64,000 nucleotides of DNA from Bradyrhizobium diazoefficiens (lineage in GTDB: Bacteria; Pseudomonadota; Alphaproteobacteria; Rhizobiales; Xanthobacteraceae). The notes under the pieces are model-generated. The model worked only from the letters and a program-made list of their open reading frames with translations. It made no database searches and was not told the DNA's origin. The DNA is taken from positions 682,001 through 746,000 of the forward strand of contig NZ_CP067100.1 in NCBI RefSeq assembly GCF_016616235.1. The letters are read 5' to 3'. Made by a program: the position numbers and the translations under genes. Shown here one piece after another: positions 33,622 to 43,537 of the stretch. Each line of letters starts with the position of its first letter. Position 1 is the stretch's first letter.

Positions 33622-34488
33622 ATGATCGGATTGGACACCGCGATCGAGGGTGTGTTGCTGGGAGGCGTTTATGCGTTGTTCGCTTTGGGATTGTCGCTCA
33701 TCTTTGGCATCATGCGATTGGTCAATCTCGCCCATGGCGACTTGATCTTGCTTGCGGCCTATCTGGTATTCAGCGTCACCACGGTGCTTGGCATGCCATT
33801 GATCGCGGCGATGCTCCTGATTGTGGCGGTAATGTTCATCGCGGGCTACGCACTGCAGCGGCTGGTGCTCCAGCGCGTGCTCGGCGACGACATCTTGCCG
33901 CCCCTGCTGGTGACTTTCGGGCTCTCCATCGTCATTCAGAATGGCTTGCTGCTGGCGTATGGCGCCGACAGCCACAGGCTTCAGGCCGGCGATTTCGAGT
34001 CGGCGTCGGTGATGCTGGGAGGCGGCTTGAGCGTCGGGCTCGCGCCACTGGCGGCCTTGCTCACGGCCGTCGTTGCCGTCGCGCTGCTGCAACTGATTTT
34101 CTATCGCACCGCGCTGGGGCGCGCGTTTCGCGCCACGGCCGACAATCCGCAGATTGCGCAGCTCATGGGCATCAACGAGCGCAGCATCTACGCCATTGCG
34201 GTCGGCATCTCCCTTGCGGTCTCGGTGGTCGCCGCGATCACGTTCGGCATCCGTGCCAATTTCGATCCCTCGATTGGACCGGCGCGGCTGCTCTATGCAT
34301 TCGAGGCGGTGATCATCGGCGGCCTGGGCAGCCTGTGGGGCACGCTGGCAGGGGGTATTGTGCTCGGCTTGGCGCAAACCATTGGCGGGCACATCAATCC
34401 CGAATGGCAGATTCTTGCCGGTCATCTGGCGTTCCTCGTGGTGCTGATGGTTCGCCCGCGCGGATTGTTTCCGTCGAGGCGAGCATGA
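33622..34488 (+). CDS. ABC importer permease, LivH type
   Basis: This 288-residue permease has about eight membrane helices. Family motifs are GGVYALFALGLSLIFGIMRLVNLAHGD at the N terminus, the ATPase-contact stretch GRAFRATADNPQIAQLMGIN, and GGLGSLWGTLAGGIVLG near the end. The ATG at 33622 starts the first helix. It is paired with the following LivM-type permease, whose start overlaps its stop by 4 bases. Confidence 0.88.
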   Translation: MIGLDTAIEGVLLGGVYALFALGLSLIFGIMRLVNLAHGDLILLAAYLVFSVTTVLGMPLIAAMLLIVAVMFIAGYALQRLVLQRVLGDDILPPLLVTFGLSIVIQNGLLLAYGADSHRLQAGDFESASVMLGGGLSVGLAPLAALLTAVVAVALLQLIFYRTALGRAFRATADNPQIAQLMGINERSIYAIAVGISLAVSVVAAITFGIRANFDPSIGPARLLYAFEAVIIGGLGSLWGTLAGGIVLGLAQTIGGHINPEWQILAGHLAFLVVLMVRPRGLFPSRRA

Positions 34489-35600
34489 GCGCGATTACCG
34501 GGTGCGAGGAGGCCAAGGTCGACAATGAAATCGGTGCGGCGTTGGTGTGGCGGGTACGCGTCGGCACGCCACTGTCGCGCGCGACGGCGATTGCCGCGGT
34601 CGCCGTCGTGGTCGCGCTCGCGTTGTTGCCGGCGATCGCATCGCGGAGCGTGATTCAGGATCTGATTTTCGTGTCGACCATGCTGACGCTGGCGCAATTG
34701 TGGAACGTGCTCGCAGGGTGGGGCGGTCTGGTCTCGGTCGGGCAGCAGGCGTTTGTCGGGCTCGGTGCCTACATGCTATTTGCCAGCCTCGTCATGCTCC
34801 AAATCGACCCGGTTCTCGCGATCGTAGTGGCTGGCCTGTTCGCCGCAATGGTCGCAACGGTACTGGGTCCGCTGCTGTTTCGGCTGGAGGGGCCATATTT
34901 CGCCATCGGCAGCTGGGTGGCGGCAGAAGCGCTCCGCTTGGTTTGCGCACAGGTCAAGCCGCTTGGTGGCGGCACCGGAATGTCGATCGCGCCGTCGGAC
35001 CTGTCGCAAATGTTCGGCTTGAAATGGGTGCAGTCGTTGTTCGGCCTGCGTCCGGCGGCCGCGCGGGATGTGCTGGTCTACTGGATTGCGCTGCTGCTTG
35101 CCACGATCGTGACGCTCGGCATCACCGCGTTCGTCCGCTCGCGGATGGGACTCGCGCTTGCGGCCAGTCGGGACAATGCCGTCGCAGCGCGGAGCGTTGG
35201 CGTGCACACAGGCCGCATCCGATACCTGCTTTGGATTGCCGTTGCGTTCGCGACCGGCATGGTCGGCGCGATCGTCTACCTCCAGAAGGCGCGGATTTCG
35301 CCGGACGCCGCTTTCAGCGTTACCGACTGGAGTGCCTATGTCATCTTCATCGTCGTGATCGGTGGCGTCCGCACCATCGAAGGGCCAATGATCGGCGTAC
35401 TGGTCTTGTGGGGTCTAATCACCTACCTGGCTCAATATGGCAGTCTCTATCTGGTCGTGCTCGGCGCCATCGCGATTCTCATCATGCTGTTCATGCCGAA
35501 AGGCGTATGGGGCGAAGTCATCTGGCGCTGGGGGATTCGGCTGTTCCCCACTCAGCGTGTACTCAGTCGCAATATGTGCCGCGGCAATTCAGTAAAGTAA
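34485..35600 (+). CDS. ABC importer permease, LivM type
   Basis: This 371-residue permease has the LivM core: LAQLWNVLAGWGGLVSVGQQAFVGLGAY, the contact loop GLALAASRDNAVAARSVGVH and GGVRTIEGPMIGVLVLW. An extra N-terminal 50 residues precede the first core helix. The C-terminal MPKGVWGEV resembles the usual end, followed by about 25 extra residues. It is the last gene of the aromatic uptake/degradation operon. The convergent sugar-nucleotide enzyme gene ends 53 bases beyond its stop. Confidence 0.87.
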   Translation: MSAITGCEEAKVDNEIGAALVWRVRVGTPLSRATAIAAVAVVVALALLPAIASRSVIQDLIFVSTMLTLAQLWNVLAGWGGLVSVGQQAFVGLGAYMLFASLVMLQIDPVLAIVVAGLFAAMVATVLGPLLFRLEGPYFAIGSWVAAEALRLVCAQVKPLGGGTGMSIAPSDLSQMFGLKWVQSLFGLRPAAARDVLVYWIALLLATIVTLGITAFVRSRMGLALAASRDNAVAARSVGVHTGRIRYLLWIAVAFATGMVGAIVYLQKARISPDAAFSVTDWSAYVIFIVVIGGVRTIEGPMIGVLVLWGLITYLAQYGSLYLVVLGAIAILIMLFMPKGVWGEVIWRWGIRLFPTQRVLSRNMCRGNSVK

Positions 35601-35653
35601 GGTGGTTCTGAATGAAGGCAGCACTTGCGAACGCAGCTTTTCGACCTTGCCTC

Positions 35654-36739
35654 CTATTGTTGGCTGGCGAGCGTAAGCCGGCCGCGTCCGCGCGGACGGC
35701 GCGCTTGCCGCTCGCTGGTTGCCATCGCGAACTCGGGAGTAGCGGTGCGAAGCGCGAAATAGGCGATGGTCGCCTCAAGGCCTTCCTTGAGCGAGACACG
35801 CGGATGCCAGCCCAAGGTGCGAAGCGCGGTTTCAATCGCCGGCTTTCGCCGTTTGGGGTCGTCTGTCGGTAGCGGCTCAAAGCGCAGCGGAGACGTGGAT
35901 TTGGTGTAGGCCAGAACTTCCCGGGCGATCGCTTCAATGGTCACCTCATGCGGGTTTCCAAGGTTGCAGGGGCCGGTGACAGAGGCTGGGCTCTCCATCA
36001 GCAATTCAAGTCCGCGCACGAGATCGTCGACGAAGCAGAAGCTCCGGGTCTGCGTGCCCTTGCCGTAAACCGTCACCGGCTCTCCACGCAGTGCCTGGAC
36101 AATGAAGTTCGATACGACGCGCCCGTCATTTTCCAGCATTCGTGGTCCGTAAGTGTTGAAGATGCGGGCGACCTTCACCTCGAGCCCATGCAGGCGGTGG
36201 TAGTCGAACATCAGGGTCTCTGCGGCTCGCTTGCCCTCATCGTAACACGCACGGGGGCCGATCGGGTTGACATGGCCCAGATAGGCTTCCGGCTGCGGAT
36301 GAACCTCGGGGTCGCCGTAGACCTCGCTGGTAGATGCCTGCAGGACTCGAGACGATTTTTGTTTCGCCAGCTCGAGCACATTGATGGTTCCCACAACGCA
36401 TGTCTTCATCGTACCGACGGGATCCCGCTGATAGTGCCGGGGAGAGGCCGGACAGGCGAGATTGTAGATCCGGTCGATCTTGCCGCCGATCTCGATCGGC
36501 TCACGGATGTCGTGCTCGATGAATATGAAGTTGGGATGATTTATCAACGGGCGGATGTTGCGCATGGACCCGGAGAACAGATTGTCCATGCAGATGACCG
36601 ACTCGCCTCGTTGCAGAAGCGTATCGCACAAGTGCGATCCAATGAACCCGGCACCGCCTGTGATCAAGATCCGGTGGGCACGCGGGGCGTGGAACGAGCC
36701 GTCGATGCGGGTTTGAACTGTCATGGCTGCCTCATTCAC
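35654..36739 (-). CDS. UDP-glucuronate decarboxylase-like SDR (UXS type)
   Basis: This 361-residue extended short-chain dehydrogenase has the NAD loop [11 protein letters not shown] and the substrate-binding [16 protein letters not shown] segment that marks UDP-glucuronate decarboxylases (UDP-xylose synthases). The catalytic Ser/Thr is in STSEVYGDP and the Tyr-Lys pair in CYDEGKR. It would make UDP-xylose for the pentose-transferring enzymes of the cluster. The GTG start overlaps the upstream glycosyltransferase stop (GTGA); ATG 36724 is an alternative. The last 25 residues are basic and atypical. It is the last gene of the 15-gene cluster. Confidence 0.85.
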   Translation of the reverse strand: MNEAAMTVQTRIDGSFHAPRAHRILITGGAGFIGSHLCDTLLQRGESVICMDNLFSGSMRNIRPLINHPNFIFIEHDIREPIEIGGKIDRIYNLACPASPRHYQRDPVGTMKTCVVGTINVLELAKQKSSRVLQASTSEVYGDPEVHPQPEAYLGHVNPIGPRACYDEGKRAAETLMFDYHRLHGLEVKVARIFNTYGPRMLENDGRVVSNFIVQALRGEPVTVYGKGTQTRSFCFVDDLVRGLELLMESPASVTGPCNLGNPHEVTIEAIAREVLAYTKSTSPLRFEPLPTDDPKRRKPAIETALRTLGWHPRVSLKEGLEATIAYFALRTATPEFAMATSERQARRPRGRGRLTLASQQ

Positions 36740-37860
36740 ACTTCCGCAACCTGCATGGTCCGGTTGGCTGGGGTTGCCGGCAGCTCGCGCCGCCGTCGGC
36801 TTGCCGCCTCAAGGTAGTAAGATTCCAGTTGGCGGGCTCGGTGGTCTGGGGTGTGGTCGGCGAGGATGCGTCGCCGCGCCTTGTCGGCGATGGTAAGGCG
36901 CCGGTCCTCTGGAAGCTCCAGAAGGATCTGCTTCACGTCACGGGCATCGGACACCGGCAGGATTTCGGTCGCCGGATCGAATATGGTCTCGAGTCCGGGC
37001 CAGCGATCCGAAATCACGGGCGTGCCGCAGGCAGCCGCCTCGAACAGCCGTACGCTGGGAGAAAAGCCCAGGGAACGCATATCGGCCCGGGTGAGGTTGA
37101 GCGTGAATCGCTGACGCGAGTAGAACGGCGGGTGCTCGTGTTGCACCAGATGCTCGATACGATGCACGTTGCCGGGCCATTCGATATGGTCCGGGTAGCG
37201 TGATCCGGCGATGACGAATTGATGATCGCTCAGCACACTCGCCGGAGCCAGCAGCAATTGCTCGAGCGACGGCTGCCGGTCCTCGCTGTAGGTGCCGAGA
37301 TAGCCCATCGACCACTGCTTTTCGAGCGGATGCGGCCGGTAAAGGCTGGGATCGGCACTGCAATACAGCACGCGCGCCATCGGGCTGCCGTAAGCTTCCT
37401 CGATCAGGCCGGGCACCGGCCCGCCTGAAAACGACAGATACATATCAAATCGCGGGATCATTGCCGCCGAAAGATAGTCGAGGCCGCGGTCGAGGCCGGC
37501 CAGCGTAACCGGTGTGTCGATATCGTAGAAGGCGGTGATCCCCTGCGCGTGCGCCGTGGCCCATTCCGCAATGGCGATGCCGTCTGGAACATATGAGCCG
37601 ACGATGACAAGATTTGCGTCGCGGATGAGCGAGGTGAATCGCCGTGGGAGATCTTGCAGGGATTGATACAGCTTCACGTTCCAGGCTGCAGGTTTCGTCA
37701 GGTCGCGGTGACCGCGATACCAGGGAACGTCACGCTCCAGGAATGTCACTTGATGGCCGCGCCTTGCCAGCGCCTCGATCAGGGCTCGATATGTCGTGGC
37801 ATGACCGTTGCCCCACGAAGAGGTGACCGAGAGCCCGATGATTACAATGTTGAGATTCAT
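36736..37860 (-). CDS. CgeB-like glycosyltransferase, copy A
   Basis: This 374-residue GT-B enzyme resembles the CgeB/'spore maturation' glycosyltransferases: N-terminal [22 protein letters not shown], the central [18 protein letters not shown] and [21 protein letters not shown], and the donor-site [19 protein letters not shown]. It shares these blocks almost word for word with the gene at 48577-49680, so the two are paralogues that probably act on related acceptors. Both ends overlap neighbours by 4 bases. The sugar and acceptor are not deducible. Confidence 0.82.
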   Translation of the reverse strand: MNLNIVIIGLSVTSSWGNGHATTYRALIEALARRGHQVTFLERDVPWYRGHRDLTKPAAWNVKLYQSLQDLPRRFTSLIRDANLVIVGSYVPDGIAIAEWATAHAQGITAFYDIDTPVTLAGLDRGLDYLSAAMIPRFDMYLSFSGGPVPGLIEEAYGSPMARVLYCSADPSLYRPHPLEKQWSMGYLGTYSEDRQPSLEQLLLAPASVLSDHQFVIAGSRYPDHIEWPGNVHRIEHLVQHEHPPFYSRQRFTLNLTRADMRSLGFSPSVRLFEAAACGTPVISDRWPGLETIFDPATEILPVSDARDVKQILLELPEDRRLTIADKARRRILADHTPDHRARQLESYYLEAASRRRRELPATPANRTMQVAEV

Positions 37861-38945
37861 TCCGCCGCCTCGACTCTTGTGCTCATCCCTTCGAGCAATT
37901 GATTGAATTGCAAAGCGCGCTGCGCATAGGTGTGGTGTGCCAGGATGCGAGCCCGGGCACGTTCGGCGATGGCGCGGGCGCGCGCCGGGGTGAGGGCCGC
38001 GAGATGTTCGGCGACCGCAGCGCCATTCGATGCGACCAGGATTTCGCTGTCCGGCTCAAGAAAAAATTCGATGCCCTTCCAATCATCTGTAATCAGGCAA
38101 GCGCCGGCGCCGATGGCCTCGAACACCCGGGTGGGCGGCGAAAAGCCATACCTTGCCATGCTGTCGCGATTGACGTTGAGGGTCGCTAAGCCCGATCCGA
38201 AGAAGGTGTTATGGTCGTTGGTGCCGACGTGGCCGAGCTTTCGCACATTGTCAGGCGTTGCCTTCGTCTCCCAGCCGGAGCCGCCCAGAACGAACGTTTT
38301 GCCGGGCAGGTTGCGGGCGACGTCAAGGAAGAAGCTTTCCACGCGCGCCTCACGATCGGGTAACCGATTGGCGAGCAAGCCGAGATCGCACGTGAATGCG
38401 GGCTTCGGCGGGGCGGGAAAGTGCGTGGCCGGATCGAGCGCGTTATACAATGGCACACAATCACGCGCGCCGATCGCACGATAGCCGGAGACCACGGCGT
38501 CGCCGCCGCCATAGGTCAGGACCGCGTCGTAGCGCGGGATCGCCTCCCGCAGGTGATGATCCGGATTGCCCGCGATCGCATCGAGCGTTGCCGGAGCGTC
38601 CACATCCCAATAAAGCCGCTGGGCCGACGAAGGCGCTTGCGCGATCGCGTCGTCCAGTTCGCGGTCGAATACGCCGACGCCGCTGGCTTTGACGAGCAAA
38701 TCTGCGGAACGGCTGGCCTGCGCCAGCGCGCGCTGCCAGCCATCCTGCGTTGCCGGGTAAACGCAAACGCGGGCATAGGGTGGATCATCGATGTCGCGGT
38801 GCGATTGCCGTTCAAAAGCGTCCGGCTCGAAAAACGTGATGTCGTGTCCGAGCGCGGCTACGTGCTTCAGCATGCCGCGGTAGTAGGTGGCTGCGCCGTT
38901 CCAATAAGATGACACGAGGCTTGAGCCAAAGAAGCCAATCCTCAT
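37857..38945 (-). CDS. CgeB-like glycosyltransferase, copy B
   Basis: This 362-residue relative of copy A is more diverged: IGFFGSSLVSSYWNGAATYYRGML, YWDVDAPATLDAI, TLNVNRDSMARYGFSPPTRVFEAIGAGACLITDDWKG. The same order of blocks and same GT-B fold are expected. The start MRIGFFGS overlaps the previous gene's stop, and the stop overlaps the next start. No membrane helices are seen, so it should act at the cytosolic face. Confidence 0.82.
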   Translation of the reverse strand: MRIGFFGSSLVSSYWNGAATYYRGMLKHVAALGHDITFFEPDAFERQSHRDIDDPPYARVCVYPATQDGWQRALAQASRSADLLVKASGVGVFDRELDDAIAQAPSSAQRLYWDVDAPATLDAIAGNPDHHLREAIPRYDAVLTYGGGDAVVSGYRAIGARDCVPLYNALDPATHFPAPPKPAFTCDLGLLANRLPDREARVESFFLDVARNLPGKTFVLGGSGWETKATPDNVRKLGHVGTNDHNTFFGSGLATLNVNRDSMARYGFSPPTRVFEAIGAGACLITDDWKGIEFFLEPDSEILVASNGAAVAEHLAALTPARARAIAERARARILAHHTYAQRALQFNQLLEGMSTRVEAAE

Positions 38946-40072
38946 TGCAACGCTCCTTCCAAATGCGCGGACGACGCCGGATGTTGCGCGCCGCGAAGCG
39001 AGTTCACGATTCCGACAAGTTCGATCGCACGGTGCCGGCAGGTGTGACGTTTGGCGATGGTTTGAAGACCGGTGCTCGTCAGCGAGGCGGCAAGATCGGG
39101 ATCTCGAAATAGCGTCAGCAACATCTCCTTCATCTGGTCGCCATTGCCGGCACGGAGATACGATCCGTCGGGAAAAAGGCTTTCGGCGTCATCCCATGGC
39201 GCAGACACGACCGGAATCCCGCATGCCATCGCCTCGAACATCCGGATGGTGGGAATGCCCGGCAGCGACCGGGCATAAGGCCCGCGCGGAACATGCACCG
39301 TCGCGCGGGCGCGCGCGAAGGCGGCAGGCGCACGATGCGCGGGTAACCAGCCGCAGTATTCGATGCCGGCGGCGTCGATGGCACGCAGCGCGTCCAGCGA
39401 ATAGCGGACACCGTAGATTCGGGAATGCAGACCGAGTTCGAACACAGGCCTGATCAGAAATTCGTTGAGTTCGGCGTTTCGTTCGCCGTCGCCCCAATTT
39501 CCGATCCAGACTACGTCGTGGGTGCGCTCGATCTCGGGATGCGGCCGATACAGCCTCACATCAGCGGCTTCGTGCCAGGTGAAGGCCCGGTTGGCCCAGC
39601 CGAGCCTCAGATAGATCTGCCGCAGGACCTCGCCGAAGGCGAGCACACCGTCATACCCGTCCAGGTCGAATTGCTCCAACTGTTCGGGCGCTGTCACGGC
39701 ACGATGATGGGTGTCGTGAAACAGCAATGTAAACGGCGCTCCCAGTATCCGGTACCGTCCGAGATCCCTGATCAGCTCCGGAGCATTCCATTCATGGACC
39801 ATGACCAGATCGGCGCCTTGCAAGGCTTGCTCCAGATCCGGAGACGTGACGTACTGCCTGATGTCGATGCCGGCCAGCAGTCCCGCTACCTCCTGCAGCG
39901 AGCCTTCACCGCCGTCCCTGATTGCATTCAGCCGACTCCATCCATCAGCTGGCTCGTAAACGACGACCTGGTGCCCGAGTTCGCTCAGCTCGCGCGCGAT
40001 GCCGCGCAGGAAATGCGCATTGCCGTTGTTCCAGCAGGACGTGAGCGCATGACAGAAGAAAACGCACTTCAT
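38942..40072 (-). CDS. Glycosyltransferase, CgeB-related, copy C
   Basis: This 376-residue GT-B enzyme has N-terminal VFFCHALTSCWNNGNAHFLRGIA, which keeps the S-W-N-G-x-A pattern of the other copies. The central WIGNWGDGERNAELNEFL and the donor-site TIRMFEAMACGIPVVSAPW follow. The ATG at 40072 was chosen because it overlaps the upstream stop (ATGA), like nearly every gene here; an upstream start at 40108 would add 12 residues inside the previous gene. Its role is an additional sugar transfer in the same pathway (inference). Confidence 0.8.
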   Translation of the reverse strand: MKCVFFCHALTSCWNNGNAHFLRGIARELSELGHQVVVYEPADGWSRLNAIRDGGEGSLQEVAGLLAGIDIRQYVTSPDLEQALQGADLVMVHEWNAPELIRDLGRYRILGAPFTLLFHDTHHRAVTAPEQLEQFDLDGYDGVLAFGEVLRQIYLRLGWANRAFTWHEAADVRLYRPHPEIERTHDVVWIGNWGDGERNAELNEFLIRPVFELGLHSRIYGVRYSLDALRAIDAAGIEYCGWLPAHRAPAAFARARATVHVPRGPYARSLPGIPTIRMFEAMACGIPVVSAPWDDAESLFPDGSYLRAGNGDQMKEMLLTLFRDPDLAASLTSTGLQTIAKRHTCRHRAIELVGIVNSLRGAQHPASSAHLEGALQ

Positions 40073-41193
40073 GCATGCACCTCGACCAGCCGGTGTGATG
40101 CGGAGCACTCACGCGTGTTTACCAGGCCCTCATAGAGCGAAAAATAGCGTCCGGTCGTTTCAGTGAGCGAATAGCTCTTCGATCGCTCCCAGGCGGCACG
40201 CTGGAGCTGCGCGCGCTGCCCGTCGTCGCTGCAGAGAGTGGCGAGAGCCTGGTGCAACGCCCGATCGTCGTGCGGGTCGACAAACAACGCCGCGCCGTCC
40301 CACAACTCCCGGAAGGTCGGGATATCCGAGAGCACGAGCGCACATCCGGCCGAGGCGGCTTCCAGAACGGAAAGGCCGAATGGTTCATAGAGCGCGGGGC
40401 TTGCGAAGATGGCCGCGTGCTGCATTCGTGAGCGTAGCGCCTCGTGTGCGAGATTGCCGATCAAGGTAAGTGCGCCCGGGTCGTGGCCGCCGGCCTCCGA
40501 CGTGGACCCGGCGACGAACACTGGCCAATCCAGGCTCCTCGAAGCGCGCGCCAGTGCCGCTAGGTTCTTGGCCGCATCCCACATGCGACCTGCCGCCAGG
40601 ATAAAGCGCCGTTTCGAACCGGGGAGAGTGGTCGCAGACGGGATGCCGTTCCAGATCACCTTGCCCGGTGATCTAGGGCGGTAGAGATCGTGGATGACAT
40701 CGTGAAAGGCTCGGCTGGGCGCCACCCAAGCTCGCGCTGCGTCCAAACCGGCCGCGACGGCTCTCGTGTAATGTTGCCATTTCGGCTCCGAAAGCCATTG
40801 GGTATCGTTGCAGGCGATGCCCCAGGAATTGACGCAGGAATGCGCCACGACCACGCATGGCGCGTTCCAGTCGAACGTAGCCTCGCGAAAACTGTTGAGG
40901 TGAACAATGTCGGGCTGAATCGCCTCTTCGAGATCTGCTAGGAAGCGGCGGGCGTTGGGCAGGTCGTCGCCACCGGCGTCCTGCCATTCGAGAGCGAGAC
41001 TGCTCTCGATCAGGCGAACGCGCAGGTCGCGCAGCATCGTGCGCTGCTCGTCCCGCGGCGGCGGCCCCATGGTGACCAGGTGGACCTCGATGCCCAGCGC
41101 GGCCAACCCTGAAGCCAATTCCGTGGCATAGGTCCACACGCCGCCAACCGCGTCGGCCGTCATCAGCACTTTGGTGGGACGTATCGCGTTCAT
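40069..41193 (-). CDS. Family 4 glycosyltransferase
   Basis: This 374-residue GT4 enzyme starts with VLMTADAVGGVWTYATELASGLA, a glycogen-synthase-like front. It has the retaining-GT donor motif E-x7-E in LYEPFGLSVLEAASAG and an acceptor-side VHLNSFREA. It transfers a sugar from a nucleotide donor with retention, cytosolic. Its stop overlaps the start of copy C and its start overlaps the radical SAM stop. The donor is unknown; UDP-xylose from the cluster's decarboxylase is one candidate. Confidence 0.85.
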   Translation of the reverse strand: MNAIRPTKVLMTADAVGGVWTYATELASGLAALGIEVHLVTMGPPPRDEQRTMLRDLRVRLIESSLALEWQDAGGDDLPNARRFLADLEEAIQPDIVHLNSFREATFDWNAPCVVVAHSCVNSWGIACNDTQWLSEPKWQHYTRAVAAGLDAARAWVAPSRAFHDVIHDLYRPRSPGKVIWNGIPSATTLPGSKRRFILAAGRMWDAAKNLAALARASRSLDWPVFVAGSTSEAGGHDPGALTLIGNLAHEALRSRMQHAAIFASPALYEPFGLSVLEAASAGCALVLSDIPTFRELWDGAALFVDPHDDRALHQALATLCSDDGQRAQLQRAAWERSKSYSLTETTGRYFSLYEGLVNTRECSASHRLVEVHA

Positions 41194-42476
41194 CGGGCGA
41201 CCTGCAGTTCGAGTTCGCTCAGAGGCACCGGCCGTTGCTCCTGGACGTCGCTGAATTGATCGAACATCGCGAGGTAGTGCTTATGCGCGCGTTCCCAGGC
41301 GAAATCGTCGGGCTCGCCCCAGAGCTTTCGATAGTCGGGAGAGCCGGGATAGGGATAGAGCGGTACCGGGTCGTTGGCCCAGACGCCGGCATCCTGCATC
41401 CGGCCGCGCCAGCGCTGCACGACGGGATCGTCATCCTGCGGCATTTCAATCAGATTGGCTTGTACGAAGGGCACATGCCGCCGGGCTTCCACCAGCCGGT
41501 CCGCAAGTTGCTCGGTGGTCATCTTGCAATTCTTGGCAAGCGATGCGCGACCTTCCGGCGTAAGACTCTCGATACCGGCCTCGATCGAGACGCAGCCGGC
41601 GCGGCCGAGCAGCTTCAGCATGTCCGGCTTCCAGAGGTCGATCCGGGTCTGCACGCCGAACTTCAGGCCGCGCGCAACCAGACCTTCTAGCAACTCTGGA
41701 TTGGGCAAAAAGATTTCGTCGATGAAGTAGATGTACTCCACACCCCGCTGGCGCAGCCGATCGATTTCTTCGAGGAGAACGGCAGGCGGCCGCTTGCGGT
41801 AGGCATTGCGGAAGTTTTCCTTGGCGCAGAAGGTGCAGTTGTAGGGACAGCCGCGCGAGGCCTCGACCTCGGCCCCCGGGCCAATGGGCTCGGCTTCAAA
41901 GCGATGGTGATGATGACTGTGCCTTGCGATCATCTCCTGCGGCCAGTCGAGAGCCGGCTGATCCGTGAAGCCGACGGCCTGCGGCGCGCCATTGACGTGA
42001 ACGGCGCCGTTCTCCGCAAAAGCGAGGCCGGCGAAATCCCGCTCTCCGTTCGCAAGCCGGAGCAGCGACTGCTCGCATTCACCCATCACAACGATGTCGA
42101 CGGCGAGCTTCTTCAGCGTCGCCCGCGGTGTGGTCGAGCCGTGCGGACCGACCGCAACGAGCATTGGCGCCAGATCGCGAACGGCGAGGGCGAGTTGCTG
42201 CGGCACCCGCAGTTCGGGGGGCGCACAACGCCAAAACAGGTAGGTCGGCGCCGTGGTGATGACGATCATGTCCGGACCGAAGGCGCGCAGCTCGGACTGA
42301 AGGTCGGAGAAGGACAGGCCGAACATATGCGCATCAAGCAGCAGCGTCTGATGACCGGCTTCCTTCAGGTAGTGCTGGGAGATTCCCAGTTCGAGCGGCA
42401 GATGCGGCGACCGGCATCCGAAATAGATGCTGCCGTCATAATTCCAGTTCGGATTGATCAGGGCGACGCGCGTCAT
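41190..42476 (-). CDS. B12-binding-domain radical SAM enzyme
   Basis: This 428-residue enzyme has an N-terminal cobalamin-binding-like Rossmann part (1-150: VALINPNWNYDGSIYFGCR, LLLDAHMFGLS, MIVITTAP). The radical SAM core carries Cys210, Cys214 and Cys217 in CPYNCTFC for the 4Fe-4S cluster, then YIYFIDEIFLPN and CVSIEAGIES. Such enzymes perform radical methylation, C-C bond changes or sugar rearrangement. A histidine run HSHHHH at 186-191 lies in the linker. This protein and its neighbours match the cassette that I recall as TIGRFAMs 'rhizo-twelve'. The ATG at 42476 overlaps the upstream stop; an earlier in-frame start is less likely. Confidence 0.85.
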   Translation of the reverse strand: MTRVALINPNWNYDGSIYFGCRSPHLPLELGISQHYLKEAGHQTLLLDAHMFGLSFSDLQSELRAFGPDMIVITTAPTYLFWRCAPPELRVPQQLALAVRDLAPMLVAVGPHGSTTPRATLKKLAVDIVVMGECEQSLLRLANGERDFAGLAFAENGAVHVNGAPQAVGFTDQPALDWPQEMIARHSHHHHRFEAEPIGPGAEVEASRGCPYNCTFCAKENFRNAYRKRPPAVLLEEIDRLRQRGVEYIYFIDEIFLPNPELLEGLVARGLKFGVQTRIDLWKPDMLKLLGRAGCVSIEAGIESLTPEGRASLAKNCKMTTEQLADRLVEARRHVPFVQANLIEMPQDDDPVVQRWRGRMQDAGVWANDPVPLYPYPGSPDYRKLWGEPDDFAWERAHKHYLAMFDQFSDVQEQRPVPLSELELQVAR

Positions 42477-43537
42477 GCAAAGGCCTCGCGTTTGCCGGAT
42501 TCGCCGAAGCGGCTTGCAAGCCATTCGTGCAGCGAGATCAGGCCCTCCCGCAGCGGAATTTTTGGCCGCCAGCCGAGCGCATTGAACAGGGCGCTTGTGT
42601 CCGTGACGTACCAGGGCTGGTCTCCGGGTCGCCAGTCCGCGAACGAATGCGCGACGTCGCGGCCGGTCAATTCCCTGAGAAGCGCAATCAGTTCAAGAAG
42701 GCTGACCGAATTCGAAGGTCCCCCACCCAGATTGAAAACGCGGCCGCGGACCGAGCCGATGTGGTCGAGTGCGGCGAGCCAGGCGTCCGCCGCGTCCGAC
42801 ACGTGGAGCGCGTCACGAACCTGATAACCATCGCCGTAAATCGTGAGACTGTCCCCGCGCAGCGCACTGAGTAGGAAATGAGCGATCCAGCCCTGATCCT
42901 CAGTCCCGAACTGACGAGGGCCGTAGATGCAGCTCATGCGCATCACCACCGTCTGCAGATCGAATACGCGCGAATAGTCGCGGACGTACTGATCGGCAGT
43001 GCCCTTCGAACAGCCGTAGGGGCTGTAGAAATCGAGCGGCGCATTCTCTGTGATGCCGTCGGCCAGTTCCGAACTGACCGGCTGATACCGCTGGTCGGCT
43101 CGCGCGATCTGGGCGTCGTCGATCAATCTGCCGTAGACCTTGTTGGTGGAGGCAAACAGCACGGGCGCCGTCGGATTGTGCAGCCGCACCGCCTCGAGCA
43201 CATTGACAGTGCCGCGTGCATTGACCTCAAAATCGGCGACAGGATCCGCAATGCTGTCGGTGACGGCCACTTGGGCTGCGAGGTGAATCACAGCGCTGGC
43301 CTCGCGGACCGCGCCGATGACGGATATCGAATCGCGAATGTCGGCGGTCACGATGTCAATGCGCTCGCCATGGCGTGCCTTCAGCCACTGCGCGTTCTCC
43401 CGCACGCCGGCGCGCGTCAGATTATCGAGCACGATCACCGCATTGCCGCGCGCGGCGAGGCGGTCGGCCAGATTGCAGCCGATAAAGCCACAGCCGCCGG
43501 TGACGAGAACGGGTCGGTCGGTGCGATTTTCCGTCAT
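42473..43537 (-). CDS. NAD-dependent sugar-nucleotide epimerase, CDP-paratose-2-epimerase-like
   Basis: This 354-residue extended SDR has the NAD loop VTGGCGFIGCN, catalytic ASTNKVYG and the Tyr-Lys motif SPYGCSKG. RMSCIYGPRQFGTEDQGW is a stretch characteristic of CDP-paratose 2-epimerase (TyvE-like) proteins. The true substrate may differ, since no other CDP-sugar enzymes are visible. Overlapping starts and stops tie it to the radical SAM gene and to the next epimerase. Confidence 0.83.
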   Translation of the reverse strand: MTENRTDRPVLVTGGCGFIGCNLADRLAARGNAVIVLDNLTRAGVRENAQWLKARHGERIDIVTADIRDSISVIGAVREASAVIHLAAQVAVTDSIADPVADFEVNARGTVNVLEAVRLHNPTAPVLFASTNKVYGRLIDDAQIARADQRYQPVSSELADGITENAPLDFYSPYGCSKGTADQYVRDYSRVFDLQTVVMRMSCIYGPRQFGTEDQGWIAHFLLSALRGDSLTIYGDGYQVRDALHVSDAADAWLAALDHIGSVRGRVFNLGGGPSNSVSLLELIALLRELTGRDVAHSFADWRPGDQPWYVTDTSALFNALGWRPKIPLREGLISLHEWLASRFGESGKREAFA

